From an uncultured Desulfobulbaceae bacterium (GTDB taxonomy: Bacteria; Desulfobacterota; Desulfobulbia; Desulfobulbales; Desulfobulbaceae), in the NCBI GenBank assembly GCA_947259225.1, contig CAMYLK010000005.1, positions 1-64,000 of the forward strand: a stretch of 64,000 bases of DNA. Direction: 5' to 3'. Every line of letters starts with the position of its first letter. The stretch's first letter is position 1. Positions 40,559 to 50,002 of the stretch are shown piece by piece. The notes under the pieces are model-generated. The model searched no databases. It was not told the DNA's origin and saw only the letters and a program-made list of their open reading frames with translations. The translations under genes and the position numbers were made by a program.

Positions 40559-42280
40559 TTATTCCAGAGCCTTCAGGCAGACCTGGCGGACGTCGGGGCG
40601 AACACTCTGAGAACCTTTCTTCAATATTTCCATGGCTTCCTCTGTACCAAGACTTTTCAAAGCATATACTGCACCGTGCTTATGTATTGTACTCATATTG
40701 CTGAACATTTCTGTCAGTTTGCTTTCCAGGAGAATTCCCTTGAGAAAGTTGATCGATTTTTCTGAAAGATATTGCCCAAGAATTTTATAACAGTGCAGGA
40801 TATGATAGTCGTCTTCCATGGATGCGCCTTCCTTTGAGAGGAAGGACAGCAGGAGATCTTCCGTGACCTCCCCGCCAATCTGTTCCAGGTAGTTCACCAT
40901 CCTTTTTTTTACCTGTTCATCATCGTCGGCCAGTAAATGTGAAAGTTCCTCCGGCCCGGAAAGGTTGGTAGTTTTGAAATATCCATCCATGCCTATTCTG
41001 CGAATATCTTCTGATGGATGTCTGGTCATGTTGAGGTATATTTCCCTGGCAACACCAGGCTCCATTTCCTCAATTATCGGGAAAAGTATCAGATTCGTCT
41101 CTTTATCAGATTTTGCCAGGAGAGAGCTGAATAACTGATTATCCTGCCTTGCTTTGCCGGAAATCAATTCAGATAAGGAATTACGAACGCTCAAGTTGTC
41201 AATTGGAGTTTGAACGGCAAGGGATGCAAGCGTAAACATAATCTCAGGTGGAAGCAGACCTAATATGTTAACGATATTCTTCATGCTCTCAGAGTTGAAA
41301 TAACCCTTGTAATCTTTTATCCATGGTAGCTCGGCAAAGCGTTCTTCTTTGGTTAGAGAGCTGAAGAATATGTTGATCAGGGAAGCTGACCAGGGTTTTT
41401 TGGCTTTAATGGCTTTGAGAATGTTATGGACGTTTTTGACTATCTTGTGGGCCTGGAAAAAATCTTCCTTGCTCAATGCTTCATAAAATTCGAATTCGAG
41501 AAACTCAAGTATGGAGGCAAATTCAAGTTGGTCCGACTCAATAGTCAAAAGTATGAGCAGAATGTCAGTGACGTCACTGCTGATATTTCTCTTTTCTTCC
41601 TCCATGATAAAGAGTTGCAAAGTTTGACGTTCTTCATCACTCAACTCGGACAGATCACTTTCTTGAGCTACTTCAAGCAGGCTGGATGCCTTTGCTTCGG
41701 GTCTTTCTTCCTCGCTGGAGGACGTTTCCGATGTATCTGCTTCCTGATCTGCCTGCTCCTGGTCCGGAACAGCATTGAACATGGAGAATTCAAACTCTAT
41801 GGCTTCCAAGGCAAAAATGTCCGCCGCTTCGTATTCAAGATGTTCAAAGGAAAAATGCCATAACGAAGTGGCGATATCACCATCAACCTCTTCGGACGGC
41901 TTCCGGTGACTGTCCAGGATATCAAAAAGAAGGGTAATTTCGTCAAGCTCTATGCCAAGTGAAAATTCGATAAATAAGATTGTATCCCGCGTAAGGAGAT
42001 AGGCCGGGTTTGAATCGGATGATTCACCTGAAAATACAGGTTCCCCCTTGTAGTAAAAGCCGTTTCTTTTAACATTCAGCCGCAATGTTTTGTAGGCATC
42101 AAGAAAGTTATCCAAATCATTTTTAAGCTTGGCAAGGGAGCTTTCTGCATATGCATGACCTTTGGGATATAAAAAATAATTTTTAAAGGCTCCACTAAAG
42201 GACTGGGCAGTATTTTTAGCAGCCAGCAGTTCCTCTACGGACCAGTCAATAGTTTTTTCGTTCTTTTGTAATGTACTCAT
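40559..42280 (-). CDS. HEAT-repeat-like protein with N-terminal domain shared with the HD-GYP neighbour
   Basis: 573 aa from ATG 42280; a longer frame starts at 42304. Residues 15-125 (AQSFSGAFKNYFLYPKGHAYAESSLAKLKNDLDNFLDAYKTLRLNVKRNGFYYKGEPVF...LFIEFSLGIELDEITLLFDIL) resemble the first domain of the HD-GYP protein. An acidic linker (about 185-225, EEERPEAKASS) follows, then alpha-helical repeats to the end, including RHPSEDIRRIGMDGYFK and DDDEQVKKRMVNYLEQIGGE, which read as HEAT units. No catalytic motif. Probably a scaffold or regulator working with the HD-GYP protein. Divergent from the large ATP-grasp gene. Confidence 0.7.
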   Translation of the reverse strand: MSTLQKNEKTIDWSVEELLAAKNTAQSFSGAFKNYFLYPKGHAYAESSLAKLKNDLDNFLDAYKTLRLNVKRNGFYYKGEPVFSGESSDSNPAYLLTRDTILFIEFSLGIELDEITLLFDILDSHRKPSEEVDGDIATSLWHFSFEHLEYEAADIFALEAIEFEFSMFNAVPDQEQADQEADTSETSSSEEERPEAKASSLLEVAQESDLSELSDEERQTLQLFIMEEEKRNISSDVTDILLILLTIESDQLEFASILEFLEFEFYEALSKEDFFQAHKIVKNVHNILKAIKAKKPWSASLINIFFSSLTKEERFAELPWIKDYKGYFNSESMKNIVNILGLLPPEIMFTLASLAVQTPIDNLSVRNSLSELISGKARQDNQLFSSLLAKSDKETNLILFPIIEEMEPGVAREIYLNMTRHPSEDIRRIGMDGYFKTTNLSGPEELSHLLADDDEQVKKRMVNYLEQIGGEVTEDLLLSFLSKEGASMEDDYHILHCYKILGQYLSEKSINFLKGILLESKLTEMFSNMSTIHKHGAVYALKSLGTEEAMEILKKGSQSVRPDVRQVCLKALE

Positions 42281-42520
42281 GAAAAGCTCACACCCAAATT
42301 GCAAAAAATCTCATGTATGGAAAAGTCGGGGCAGAAGTGAATAATTAACTTATAATACTCTATTAATATACACCCTGTGTACGGAAAAAGCCAGATTGGT
42401 GTTGATGAGCAGCATTAAGAATCAGCAATGTAAGAATTATAATGTTGTTCCGTGTATTTCAGGAGTATGGTAAAGTTGTACATGTGTATATTTTAGTTCA
42501 TAAAATCAACCCAATTTTGA

Positions 42521-45500
42521 ATGAGTTTGATGCAAAGCACAAACAGTATTAAATCAGATGCCCTGAGGGTCAACCTCGAAGAAACAGCAGGGGAGGTCAT
42601 AGTCGACCCCGCGTTTGATACCCTTCGTGAAGTTGTATCTGGGTATCAGGGGCTGTCCGCCAAGCTTGACCACCTCCTCTACGAAATCAGCCACCCCTTT
42701 CGCAACTGGAACTTTATTATTCCCGAGACCCGGGCTTTTGTTCTGAAAAACTTGACACATTATCAGCGTCATGAAAAGGGGCCGGAATGTTTCGGACTTT
42801 TTTGCAGGATTTTTCTGGGTGCCCTTGAGGATTGTAAAAAAAACAGCAAACTGGTTGCCATGGTCATGGAGGCCATGCTCGCTTTCACGGATAAGTTAAT
42901 CATAAGTATTGATCAGGAAGGGCTTTCCCGTTTTGAGAACCAGTTCAATTCTTTTTTCAAACAGTTGACCATCCTTGATGAAATTGATGTTCAGATCATG
43001 ATGTACATGGTGCAAGGACATCACCCTATGAAAAAAATGGCTATCAGGCTTGTGTCTTTTAGTGACACTCATCCTGACATCATGTTCGATTATGAACCCG
43101 TTGCACGGCTAATGCAGAAGATCCTCACCCTGAATTACAACTACTGGCTGGGTGAAGAGGACCCGCTTCCATGGTTTATGGAGCAGTGCGGGGAATATTG
43201 CAATGACTGGCACGCCGGAAAGCTGTTTTCAGCCATATCACATGAGCAGCTCAGGAAGCACCAGGATGAACTCGCGTCAATTGATATTGAAGAAGGTTCC
43301 CTGCCTGCCTTGCGTAAAATCCTGGAATTCCCGAACCATATGGATCTCGTCCGGCTTTATCGTGATGTTCCGGGCAAGTTGGCTGAAGATACCCATTCAG
43401 ACTCATCTTTTGTTGAGAACCGCAAACTGCTCTTTCTGTTCCGGATAATGGATACTTCCGGCCTTTATCTTATTCATGAAGAAACACTCAGGGAAATCAA
43501 CCGGAGCCTGATTCAGCTTATACGCAAACAGTCCTTTGAGGAAATTGAGCAATTTTTTGTGACCACGTTTCAACTACTCAAAGCCAATGTTCGTAAATAC
43601 CCTCATACATCACTGCAATGCATTCAGGTCATAGGGGGTGAAGTATTCAGACGCGGCAATTCCAGGCTGGTTGAAGCGTTTTTATGGGAGGCGGTACGCT
43701 TCGGATTTCAATACGCCAATGTGACGGGTGTCGATGAGGACTGGCAGCCAATAACCAACCCGGCCCACCTGGCAAATATCAGGGTCTGGCTTAACCTGAT
43801 CATGCAGGAGCCCAAATGGTGTTCTACGCTGTTTTCCGCGTTGATCATCAACCTGAAATTGTCAGGGACCTGTGTTAAGGATACGGACCTCTTTCAGCGG
43901 GATATAACTGAACTTCTTAATCACCCGATTGAGCCGATTTACAACCTCGCCAAGCAGTTTACCAAATTGATGCCGGTTTTCTTCAATGAAATAGGTGCTG
44001 AAGGGGAACTGCGTGACGTGTCAACAGATATGGATGAACTGCACAACCGTCGTGACGTACTTATCCATTTCCTGCGTAAACAGAGCCATGTTGAGTCCAG
44101 CAACCTGATTGTTGATTTTATAAGGGCCATATTCGGTTTCTGGCTGGATAAAGATAAGGAACTCCTCCGTCCCTTCCTGCCTGAAGAAGTATATAACCAG
44201 ATAGAACCTTCCGGTCAGTTTGTCGACGAGCAGCATACTCTGACCAACAGGATCCGCGATCAGTTAGGATTCACCACCAGTTGGGACATCCTGCAGTGGA
44301 AGGAAAAGGATCGCCTGAAATATCTTGAGCTCCAGCAGGATATTTCCCCGGTGGAAAGGCATCGGTTTGAACTGCTGGTCAAGTTGTTCAAACTGCTGCA
44401 TCATAAATATAATCTCGGCCTGCAGGAGCTTCGCAACCAATTGCATCAAGCCGCTCAGACAGGTTTCCCTGAGATGGAGGACCTCCTTGAAGTTCTTGAT
44501 GACTGCGATACCTACACCTGTCTGGCTGTGGTGCTTGATCACCTGGAACAGCTCAGAGAAATAATTCTGAGTGAAGAAAAGTTTCAGCCCAAGGAAGAAA
44601 TATACCATAAGCGGCACATAGCTGTTGATATTCCATCTGTCTACGGCCGCTACAGTGAACGGAAATTTGATGCCCTTGGCCTTACCTTCCGGCTGGAAAA
44701 TCTGGCCAACATTTTTCTTGAACGGTTATCGGACACAATTAATCTCGCCTTTATTACCCAGGCAACCTTTATTCGAATTACCAGGTGCCTGAAGCTTTAT
44801 TTGCGTGCCTTACGGATTGACGGTATAAGCAGCCGGAAGCTCGACACCTATGTCAGTCTGCTTGCTTCATCGATTGGAATCAGACGGTTTTCCTATACCC
44901 AGTATCTGGATATATTCCGAGGTATGTCTGAAGGGGTCAAGGATATTATTTATGCCTATTACACCAATATTCATCAGAATAACCTGTCCATCATCATTCC
45001 GCAGATTGGTGAAGATAACCTGCTGACAAAGTATCGTCCTCACTGGGACGAGAACAATCTTTCCACAACAGTACACAGACTGTCAGAGACATTTTTCCGG
45101 GACCTGATTGCCGGAACTTTCGGTCTGCAGCACCTGGATAATTTTATCACCAGGATAATGCAGACCCTTGAGGCCCAGAGGGATATCCTTGATGAAAATG
45201 GACTGGATCTCCTGATGACCTATAATCCGGAAAAGACGATCAGTTCTCTGCATGATGCGAATCTCAGGACCCACAATTTGATCCACCTGGGCAACAAGGG
45301 CTTTAACCTGATGGTTCTTGCAGATGATGGTAAGCCGGTTCCCCCGGCCTTTGTCATTACAACGGAGATTTTCAGGTGCTGGCCTGCTGTCCGTCGTTTT
45401 GACCGGGCCCGGGATGAATTCATGCAGCGGGTTCGATACTCGATAAACGAACTTGAAAAAATAACCGGGTCGACTTTCGGCTCGCCTGTGAAACCACTGT

Positions 45501-46768
45501 TACTTTCCGTCCGTTCAGGTTCTGCCATGTCCATGCCCGGCATGATGAGCACCATCCATAATGTCGGTCTCAATGATGAACTGGTCAATGAATATGTGCA
45601 GGAAACGGGCAAAGGGTATTTTGCCTGGGATAATTTCAGGCGTTTCGTTCAGTCATGGGCGATGGCCCAGGGGGTTGATCGCGATGAGTTCCAGGAACTC
45701 ATGAATACCCATAAAGAGCGATACAATGTCTACCTGAAAAGGGAATTTTCTCCGATCCAGATGCAGGATCTGGCACTGGCTTACTATAAACTTGTGGTTA
45801 ATAAGGGGATAGAAGTACCGGAAGACCCCTGGCGGCAGCTTATCCGTGCTGTTGAGATGGTTCTTGATTCCTGGAACACTGAAAAGGCACATGAATATAG
45901 AAAGCTGATGGGGCTCTCCGAGGACTGGGGTACGGCAGTCATGGTTCAATCCATGGTCTATGGGAACCTTGGCCAGAATTCCGGCAGCGGAGTACTTTTT
46001 ACCGCCCATCCGTATCGAAAGGTCCGCCGGGTGGCCCTGTGGGGCGATTATGCCTCCGCTGATCAGGGAGAAGATATTGTTTCCGGTCTGGTGACCAGTC
46101 AACCGATCTCGGTGGAACAGGCAGAAATTGATGGACGTTCTGTAGAGCATTCACTTGAAATAAGCTTTCCAGCCATTTACGAGAAGCTGTTGGAAATATC
46201 ACGTGATCTCGTCTACACAAAAGGCTGGAATCCGCAGGAGATAGAATTCACCTTTGAAGGGCCGGAGCCCGACCAGCTTTATATTCTGCAGACCAGGGAC
46301 ATGATCACTATCAAAACCATGGAGCGTTTCCATGTCTTTGATGACGATGAAGCCATTCGGGGCTTTCTTCTCGGCAAGGGGATCGGTGTGAGCGGCAGCG
46401 CGCTTTGCGGACGTGCTGTTTTCAGCGAGAGCAATATTGAGCAGCTGCGTCGTGACGACCCTGAGACCCCGCTTATTCTGATAAGGCAGGATACAGTGCC
46501 GGAGGATATACGGGAGATTTCTCTGACCGAGGCTCTTCTCACCTCACGAGGAGGCCAGACGTCACATGCTTCTGTGGTCGCAACCAGGCTGGAAAAAACC
46601 TGTGTTGTCGGATGCCGTGACCTTCAGGTTTACGAAACCGCAGAGTATGCGGAGATCGCCGGTCACAGGATCAATTTCGGAGACCCTATTTCCATTGACG
46701 GCAGGTCAGGGCTTCTGCTCAGGGGCATGCACCCGACCAGGGAGGAGGTGCATATCCTGCCTCTCTGA
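42521..46768 (+). CDS. Large ATP-grasp/phosphohistidine swivel protein (PPDK_N-like) with long N-terminal domain
   Basis: 1415 aa. Residues 1-about 915 are helical and unlike any family I recognise. From about 915, LIHLGNKGFNLMVLADDGKPVPPAFVITTEIF starts a pyruvate phosphate dikinase-type ATP-grasp domain, with LLLSVRSGSAMSMPGMMSTIHNVGLND (about 997) and GNLGQNSGSGVLFTAHP. QLYILQTRDMITIKTMERF ends it. The swivel domain follows (about 1300-1410) with the phospho-acceptor His in GGQTSHASVVATRL (about 1348) and a final ISIDGRSGLLLRG. The chain then stops: the PEP/pyruvate TIM barrel of PPDK and PEP synthase is absent. It can probably phosphorylate its own His with ATP, but the acceptor is unknown. 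Confidence 0.82.
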   Translation: MSLMQSTNSIKSDALRVNLEETAGEVIVDPAFDTLREVVSGYQGLSAKLDHLLYEISHPFRNWNFIIPETRAFVLKNLTHYQRHEKGPECFGLFCRIFLGALEDCKKNSKLVAMVMEAMLAFTDKLIISIDQEGLSRFENQFNSFFKQLTILDEIDVQIMMYMVQGHHPMKKMAIRLVSFSDTHPDIMFDYEPVARLMQKILTLNYNYWLGEEDPLPWFMEQCGEYCNDWHAGKLFSAISHEQLRKHQDELASIDIEEGSLPALRKILEFPNHMDLVRLYRDVPGKLAEDTHSDSSFVENRKLLFLFRIMDTSGLYLIHEETLREINRSLIQLIRKQSFEEIEQFFVTTFQLLKANVRKYPHTSLQCIQVIGGEVFRRGNSRLVEAFLWEAVRFGFQYANVTGVDEDWQPITNPAHLANIRVWLNLIMQEPKWCSTLFSALIINLKLSGTCVKDTDLFQRDITELLNHPIEPIYNLAKQFTKLMPVFFNEIGAEGELRDVSTDMDELHNRRDVLIHFLRKQSHVESSNLIVDFIRAIFGFWLDKDKELLRPFLPEEVYNQIEPSGQFVDEQHTLTNRIRDQLGFTTSWDILQWKEKDRLKYLELQQDISPVERHRFELLVKLFKLLHHKYNLGLQELRNQLHQAAQTGFPEMEDLLEVLDDCDTYTCLAVVLDHLEQLREIILSEEKFQPKEEIYHKRHIAVDIPSVYGRYSERKFDALGLTFRLENLANIFLERLSDTINLAFITQATFIRITRCLKLYLRALRIDGISSRKLDTYVSLLASSIGIRRFSYTQYLDIFRGMSEGVKDIIYAYYTNIHQNNLSIIIPQIGEDNLLTKYRPHWDENNLSTTVHRLSETFFRDLIAGTFGLQHLDNFITRIMQTLEAQRDILDENGLDLLMTYNPEKTISSLHDANLRTHNLIHLGNKGFNLMVLADDGKPVPPAFVITTEIFRCWPAVRRFDRARDEFMQRVRYSINELEKITGSTFGSPVKPLLLSVRSGSAMSMPGMMSTIHNVGLNDELVNEYVQETGKGYFAWDNFRRFVQSWAMAQGVDRDEFQELMNTHKERYNVYLKREFSPIQMQDLALAYYKLVVNKGIEVPEDPWRQLIRAVEMVLDSWNTEKAHEYRKLMGLSEDWGTAVMVQSMVYGNLGQNSGSGVLFTAHPYRKVRRVALWGDYASADQGEDIVSGLVTSQPISVEQAEIDGRSVEHSLEISFPAIYEKLLEISRDLVYTKGWNPQEIEFTFEGPEPDQLYILQTRDMITIKTMERFHVFDDDEAIRGFLLGKGIGVSGSALCGRAVFSESNIEQLRRDDPETPLILIRQDTVPEDIREISLTEALLTSRGGQTSHASVVATRLEKTCVVGCRDLQVYETAEYAEIAGHRINFGDPISIDGRSGLLLRGMHPTREEVHILPL

Positions 46769-46771
46769 GAC

Positions 46772-47422
46772 CTATTTGGACGGCCTGATCAAATTGTCCT
46801 TCTGTAGGGACTGGACGACCTTTTTGCTGACACTCTGGGCCAGCCGGTTGGTCGAGGTAGGGTCAAAGGTGTCTGACGACATACTCCATACGAGTTCCTG
46901 TGAAGCTGCATCATAGAGGTTGGTCTCAAGTATCACCGTAGTGTATGTAGTTGTATATCCCGGGGTGTAGACCGTATCGTAATAGGTCCCGAAATTATTG
47001 TAATAACCGTGCCGTGGTCCCCCGTAATATCCGCCATAAAAACTTCCGGTCGGGGGGTAGTATCCCTTTTCCTGCTTGGTGTCAACCAGCCTGGTTACAA
47101 GGACAGCATCCATGCCCTTGTCCTTGACATAATTGAGAATTTCACTCTTGGTAATGTCATTGTCACCCGGGAAGCATTTCATGCTTGTTGTGGCGTTGAC
47201 GTCGTTTTGTTTCAATTGGTCAGCCATAATATCTTCCCAGATGTTTTTATTGCTTTCGTCCTTGGTCAACCCGACAACAAGGATAGACTGAAAAGGCTGG
47301 CCGACAAAGTCGCTTTTCTTCCAAACACCTGTGACACTGGTGTCACCACATCCCCCAAACAGGATCAGCGTCAGTATCAAAACAGATATTTGTATTTTTG
47401 GTATAGATCTCTTCATAGTCAT
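46772..47422 (-). CDS. Lipoprotein, DUF4136-like, with Tyr/Gly-rich loop
   Basis: 216 aa. Signal and lipobox ILFGGC (Cys about 25). The mature part has an alternating strand/helix pattern (FQSILVVGLTKDESNKNIWEDIMADQLKQNDVNA, ILNYVKDKGMDAVLVTRLVDTK), a Tyr/Gly-rich insert (GSFYGGYYGGPRHGYYNNFGTYYDTVY) and TTYTTVILETNLYDAASQELVWSMSSDTFDP. Proteins with this pattern are often classed as DUF4136 or related outer-membrane lipoproteins; the function is unknown. Convergent with the ATP-grasp gene, 3 bp apart; 89 bp downstream of the BamA-like gene. Confidence 0.7.
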   Translation of the reverse strand: MTMKRSIPKIQISVLILTLILFGGCGDTSVTGVWKKSDFVGQPFQSILVVGLTKDESNKNIWEDIMADQLKQNDVNATTSMKCFPGDNDITKSEILNYVKDKGMDAVLVTRLVDTKQEKGYYPPTGSFYGGYYGGPRHGYYNNFGTYYDTVYTPGYTTTYTTVILETNLYDAASQELVWSMSSDTFDPTSTNRLAQSVSKKVVQSLQKDNLIRPSK

Positions 47423-47511
47423 GACCTCTTTTAAATTTCAGCGACAGCAGATAACATACTTTTACTATAATGTTCCATGATCCATGAATCAAATTATTAT
47501 GGACAGGAATA

Positions 47512-48843
47512 TCAGAATGGCTGGCCGAACATGACCCATGCCGCCGCCCCTTCTTCAGAAGCTGCGATGTCCAGACGGATAACAGCGCCTGCCATATAGG
47601 CACGAAGCCCGACACCGGCATCAACTTTCCAGTCCGAGAAAAGTTCGGAAAAATCATACTCATTGGCAACCCTGCCGCCCTCAACGAAACCGACAAACTG
47701 CCACCAGTCCATATGCAGCCATCTAAGCCAGGATATTTCACCGATGGGATTCCAGTGGGGGGTATAACGGTATTCTGCTGTAGTGTAGATGACTGATTTG
47801 TCGTTAAAGCGGTGGTTTTCAAACCCGCGCATCCGGTAAAAGCCACCAAGGGTTGCTCCATCAAAATAAGGGGGTCTGTTGGTTACATCAATGTTGCCGT
47901 TTTCATCAAGATGCTCTTCCCAGGAGGGTGAGTCGCCGGTCCAGAAGTTGAGGGCAATAACCCTCTGTTTGGCCCAGTCCGACTCGCCGAGAGAAAAATA
48001 CTTGCTGGCTTCAAATTCAATAAACGACCATGTTTCCTCCGATTCCAGCCAGGCAAAATCCTGGGTATATGCAAGGAACTGGGAACTGCCGGATGAAGGG
48101 TTCAGCGGAAAGTCGGTATTGTCGTAATACAAACCGAACTGGAAGGGATGTATGGTTCCGTCAACCTCTCCAAGACCTTCGGGCTCGTAACTCTGGTACC
48201 TGTTATACTGTTTGAGCAGAAGAATTGTGACCCCGCTTTCCAGGGGGTTCCACGTTTCACCACCGGACGGTTCGGATGTAAGCATGCCTCCCTTAAGTCG
48301 ATAATCCATCATGGAGCTTGATTTTGCGCTGCCCATGGGCAGGACGTATTCCAGCTTGAATTCAAACCAGTTGTCATCTCCGGGTGTTTCTATGTAGTCT
48401 TCAGAGTCGGAATCGTTGCTGCCCGGGCGGGTAGTATCCACAGGATAAAAAGGAAAAGTATAGGCCCGCTGGTTCGGGTAGTACCCTAATGAACCTAAAG
48501 CACTGACAAAGAGTCTGTTTACCCATGGCATTTTGTAATCCCACATGCCAATGACACCAACGGCAGCACCTTCGACACTGCCCAGGACCGTTCCCGCGAC
48601 AAGCAGTTGGTCCTGACCGTATCCCTTCATCCCGCCACCTACTCCGGCGGTAAAGCCCATGCTTTCAGTTGAAAAGGCATAGGGAATAATCAGCCTGTTT
48701 TTGGACCCTCTGGGGTTTTCTTCCCGGGTTATGGAAGATTTGACGCTTGCCTTTGATTTTGCGTGGAGAGACAAGGGAAATAAAAATCCCACAATGAGTA
48801 CTGATAGAACAGTGCAGCATAAAACTCGTGCAGTGTGATTCAT
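47512..48843 (-). CDS. Outer-membrane beta-barrel of the BamA/TamA surface-antigen family
   Basis: 443 aa from ATG 48843, where a signal peptide begins (MNHTARVLCCTVLSVLIVGFLFPLSLHA). No POTRA domain: the mature chain goes directly to a barrel with alternating strands (FTAGVGGGMKGYGQDQLLVAGTV, WFEFKLEYVLPMG, PFQFGLYYDNTDFPLNPSSGSSQFLAYTQDFAWL). GGFYRMRGFENHRFNDKSVIYTTAEYRY is the R-G-F/Y motif region of Bac_surface_Ag barrels, and the protein ends VMFGQPF with terminal Phe. Without POTRA it is probably not a BamA replacement; role unknown. Next on the strand to the lipoprotein at 46772. Confidence 0.8.
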   Translation of the reverse strand: MNHTARVLCCTVLSVLIVGFLFPLSLHAKSKASVKSSITREENPRGSKNRLIIPYAFSTESMGFTAGVGGGMKGYGQDQLLVAGTVLGSVEGAAVGVIGMWDYKMPWVNRLFVSALGSLGYYPNQRAYTFPFYPVDTTRPGSNDSDSEDYIETPGDDNWFEFKLEYVLPMGSAKSSSMMDYRLKGGMLTSEPSGGETWNPLESGVTILLLKQYNRYQSYEPEGLGEVDGTIHPFQFGLYYDNTDFPLNPSSGSSQFLAYTQDFAWLESEETWSFIEFEASKYFSLGESDWAKQRVIALNFWTGDSPSWEEHLDENGNIDVTNRPPYFDGATLGGFYRMRGFENHRFNDKSVIYTTAEYRYTPHWNPIGEISWLRWLHMDWWQFVGFVEGGRVANEYDFSELFSDWKVDAGVGLRAYMAGAVIRLDIAASEEGAAAWVMFGQPF

Positions 48844-48871
48844 GTTTCTTTCTCTTTGGAAGTTTAATATC

Positions 48872-49963
48872 TCAGGCCGGTGAAATGATATTTGCATCAC
48901 CGGTGGCTTTCATCTTGAGCTGCTCGGCAAAATCAAGCATCCGTTTGACCGAAACCATAGCCTGTTTGCCGATTTCCGGATCGACATGGACTTCGTTCTT
49001 TCCTGTTTCAAGGGTATGGGCAAGGTTGACCAATCCGTTCATGGCCATCCACGGGCAATGAGCACAGCTGAGACAACTGGCTCCAATACCACCGATAGGG
49101 GCTTCGATAAATTTTTTGTTCGGAGCGGCTTCCTTCATCTTGTGAAAGATACCACGGTCTGTTGCAACTATAAAGACTTCATTCGGCAGTTCCGTTACCG
49201 CTTTGATGAGCTGGGTTGTCGAGCCGACAACATCTGCCTGGTCGATCACTTCCATGGGTGATTCCGGATGGACCAGGATACCGGCCTCAGGATGTTTTTT
49301 GTGCAGGGCTTCAAGCTCTTCGGACTTGAAAGCGTCATGAACAACACAGTATCCGGGCCACAGGAGCATGTCCGCCCCGGTGACTTTTTGAATATACCCG
49401 CCAAGGTACCGGTCAGGAGCCCAGATGATTTTTTCACCTTTTTCGTGGAGGTGCCGGACGACCTTAACCCCAATGCTTGAGGTAACGACCCAGTCGGCAC
49501 GGGCCTTAACCTCTGCACTTGTATTGGCATAAACAACAGCGGTCCGATCCGGATGTGCATCGCAGAACTTGCTGAAAACATCCGCCTTACAGCTCAGGTC
49601 CAGGGAGCATTCGGCTCCAAGGTCAGGCATGAGTATTCGTTTTTCAGGACTCAGGATTTTCGCTGTTTCACCCATAAAGCGGACTCCGCCAACCACAACT
49701 GTTTTCGCTTCGTGGGCATAGCCGAAGCGGGCCATCTCAAGTGAGTCGGAAACACAACCGCCCGTTTCATCAGCCAGGATCTGCAGGTCCTCGTCCACAT
49801 AGTAGTGGGAAACCAGCACAGCATTTCTTGCCTTGAGCAGTTCTTTGATGCGTTGAATCAGCTTTTCTTTTTCAGCACGGATGACCGGCAGTGCAGGCTT
49901 GGCTCCGCGAGCAAGATTTTCGATCCGGGCTTTGTCTATGGGTATGGATTCAATGGTTTTCAT
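48872..49963 (-). CDS. nadA: Quinolinate synthase
   Basis: 363 aa from ATG 49963; a TTG ten codons earlier is weaker. [33 protein letters not shown] is the typical NadA opening, followed by [32 protein letters not shown]. The three cluster Cys are in GAECSLD, GYCVVHD and the C-terminal [13 protein letters not shown]. NadA uses a [4Fe-4S] cluster with one free iron site to condense iminoaspartate with DHAP to quinolinate, the NAD precursor. nadB and nadC are not in this window. The gap to letB is about 40 bp on the same strand. Confidence 0.95.
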   Translation of the reverse strand: MKTIESIPIDKARIENLARGAKPALPVIRAEKEKLIQRIKELLKARNAVLVSHYYVDEDLQILADETGGCVSDSLEMARFGYAHEAKTVVVGGVRFMGETAKILSPEKRILMPDLGAECSLDLSCKADVFSKFCDAHPDRTAVVYANTSAEVKARADWVVTSSIGVKVVRHLHEKGEKIIWAPDRYLGGYIQKVTGADMLLWPGYCVVHDAFKSEELEALHKKHPEAGILVHPESPMEVIDQADVVGSTTQLIKAVTELPNEVFIVATDRGIFHKMKEAAPNKKFIEAPIGGIGASCLSCAHCPWMAMNGLVNLAHTLETGKNEVHVDPEIGKQAMVSVKRMLDFAEQLKMKATGDANIISPA

Positions 49964-50002
49964 AATTGGTATGCTGTCGTATTGGTAATGCAAACTGCGT
50001 GT

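Noticed and set aside
42180-42200. Fourth copy of the CCACTAAAG repeat
   Set aside because: Only nine bases match and it lies inside the HEAT gene.
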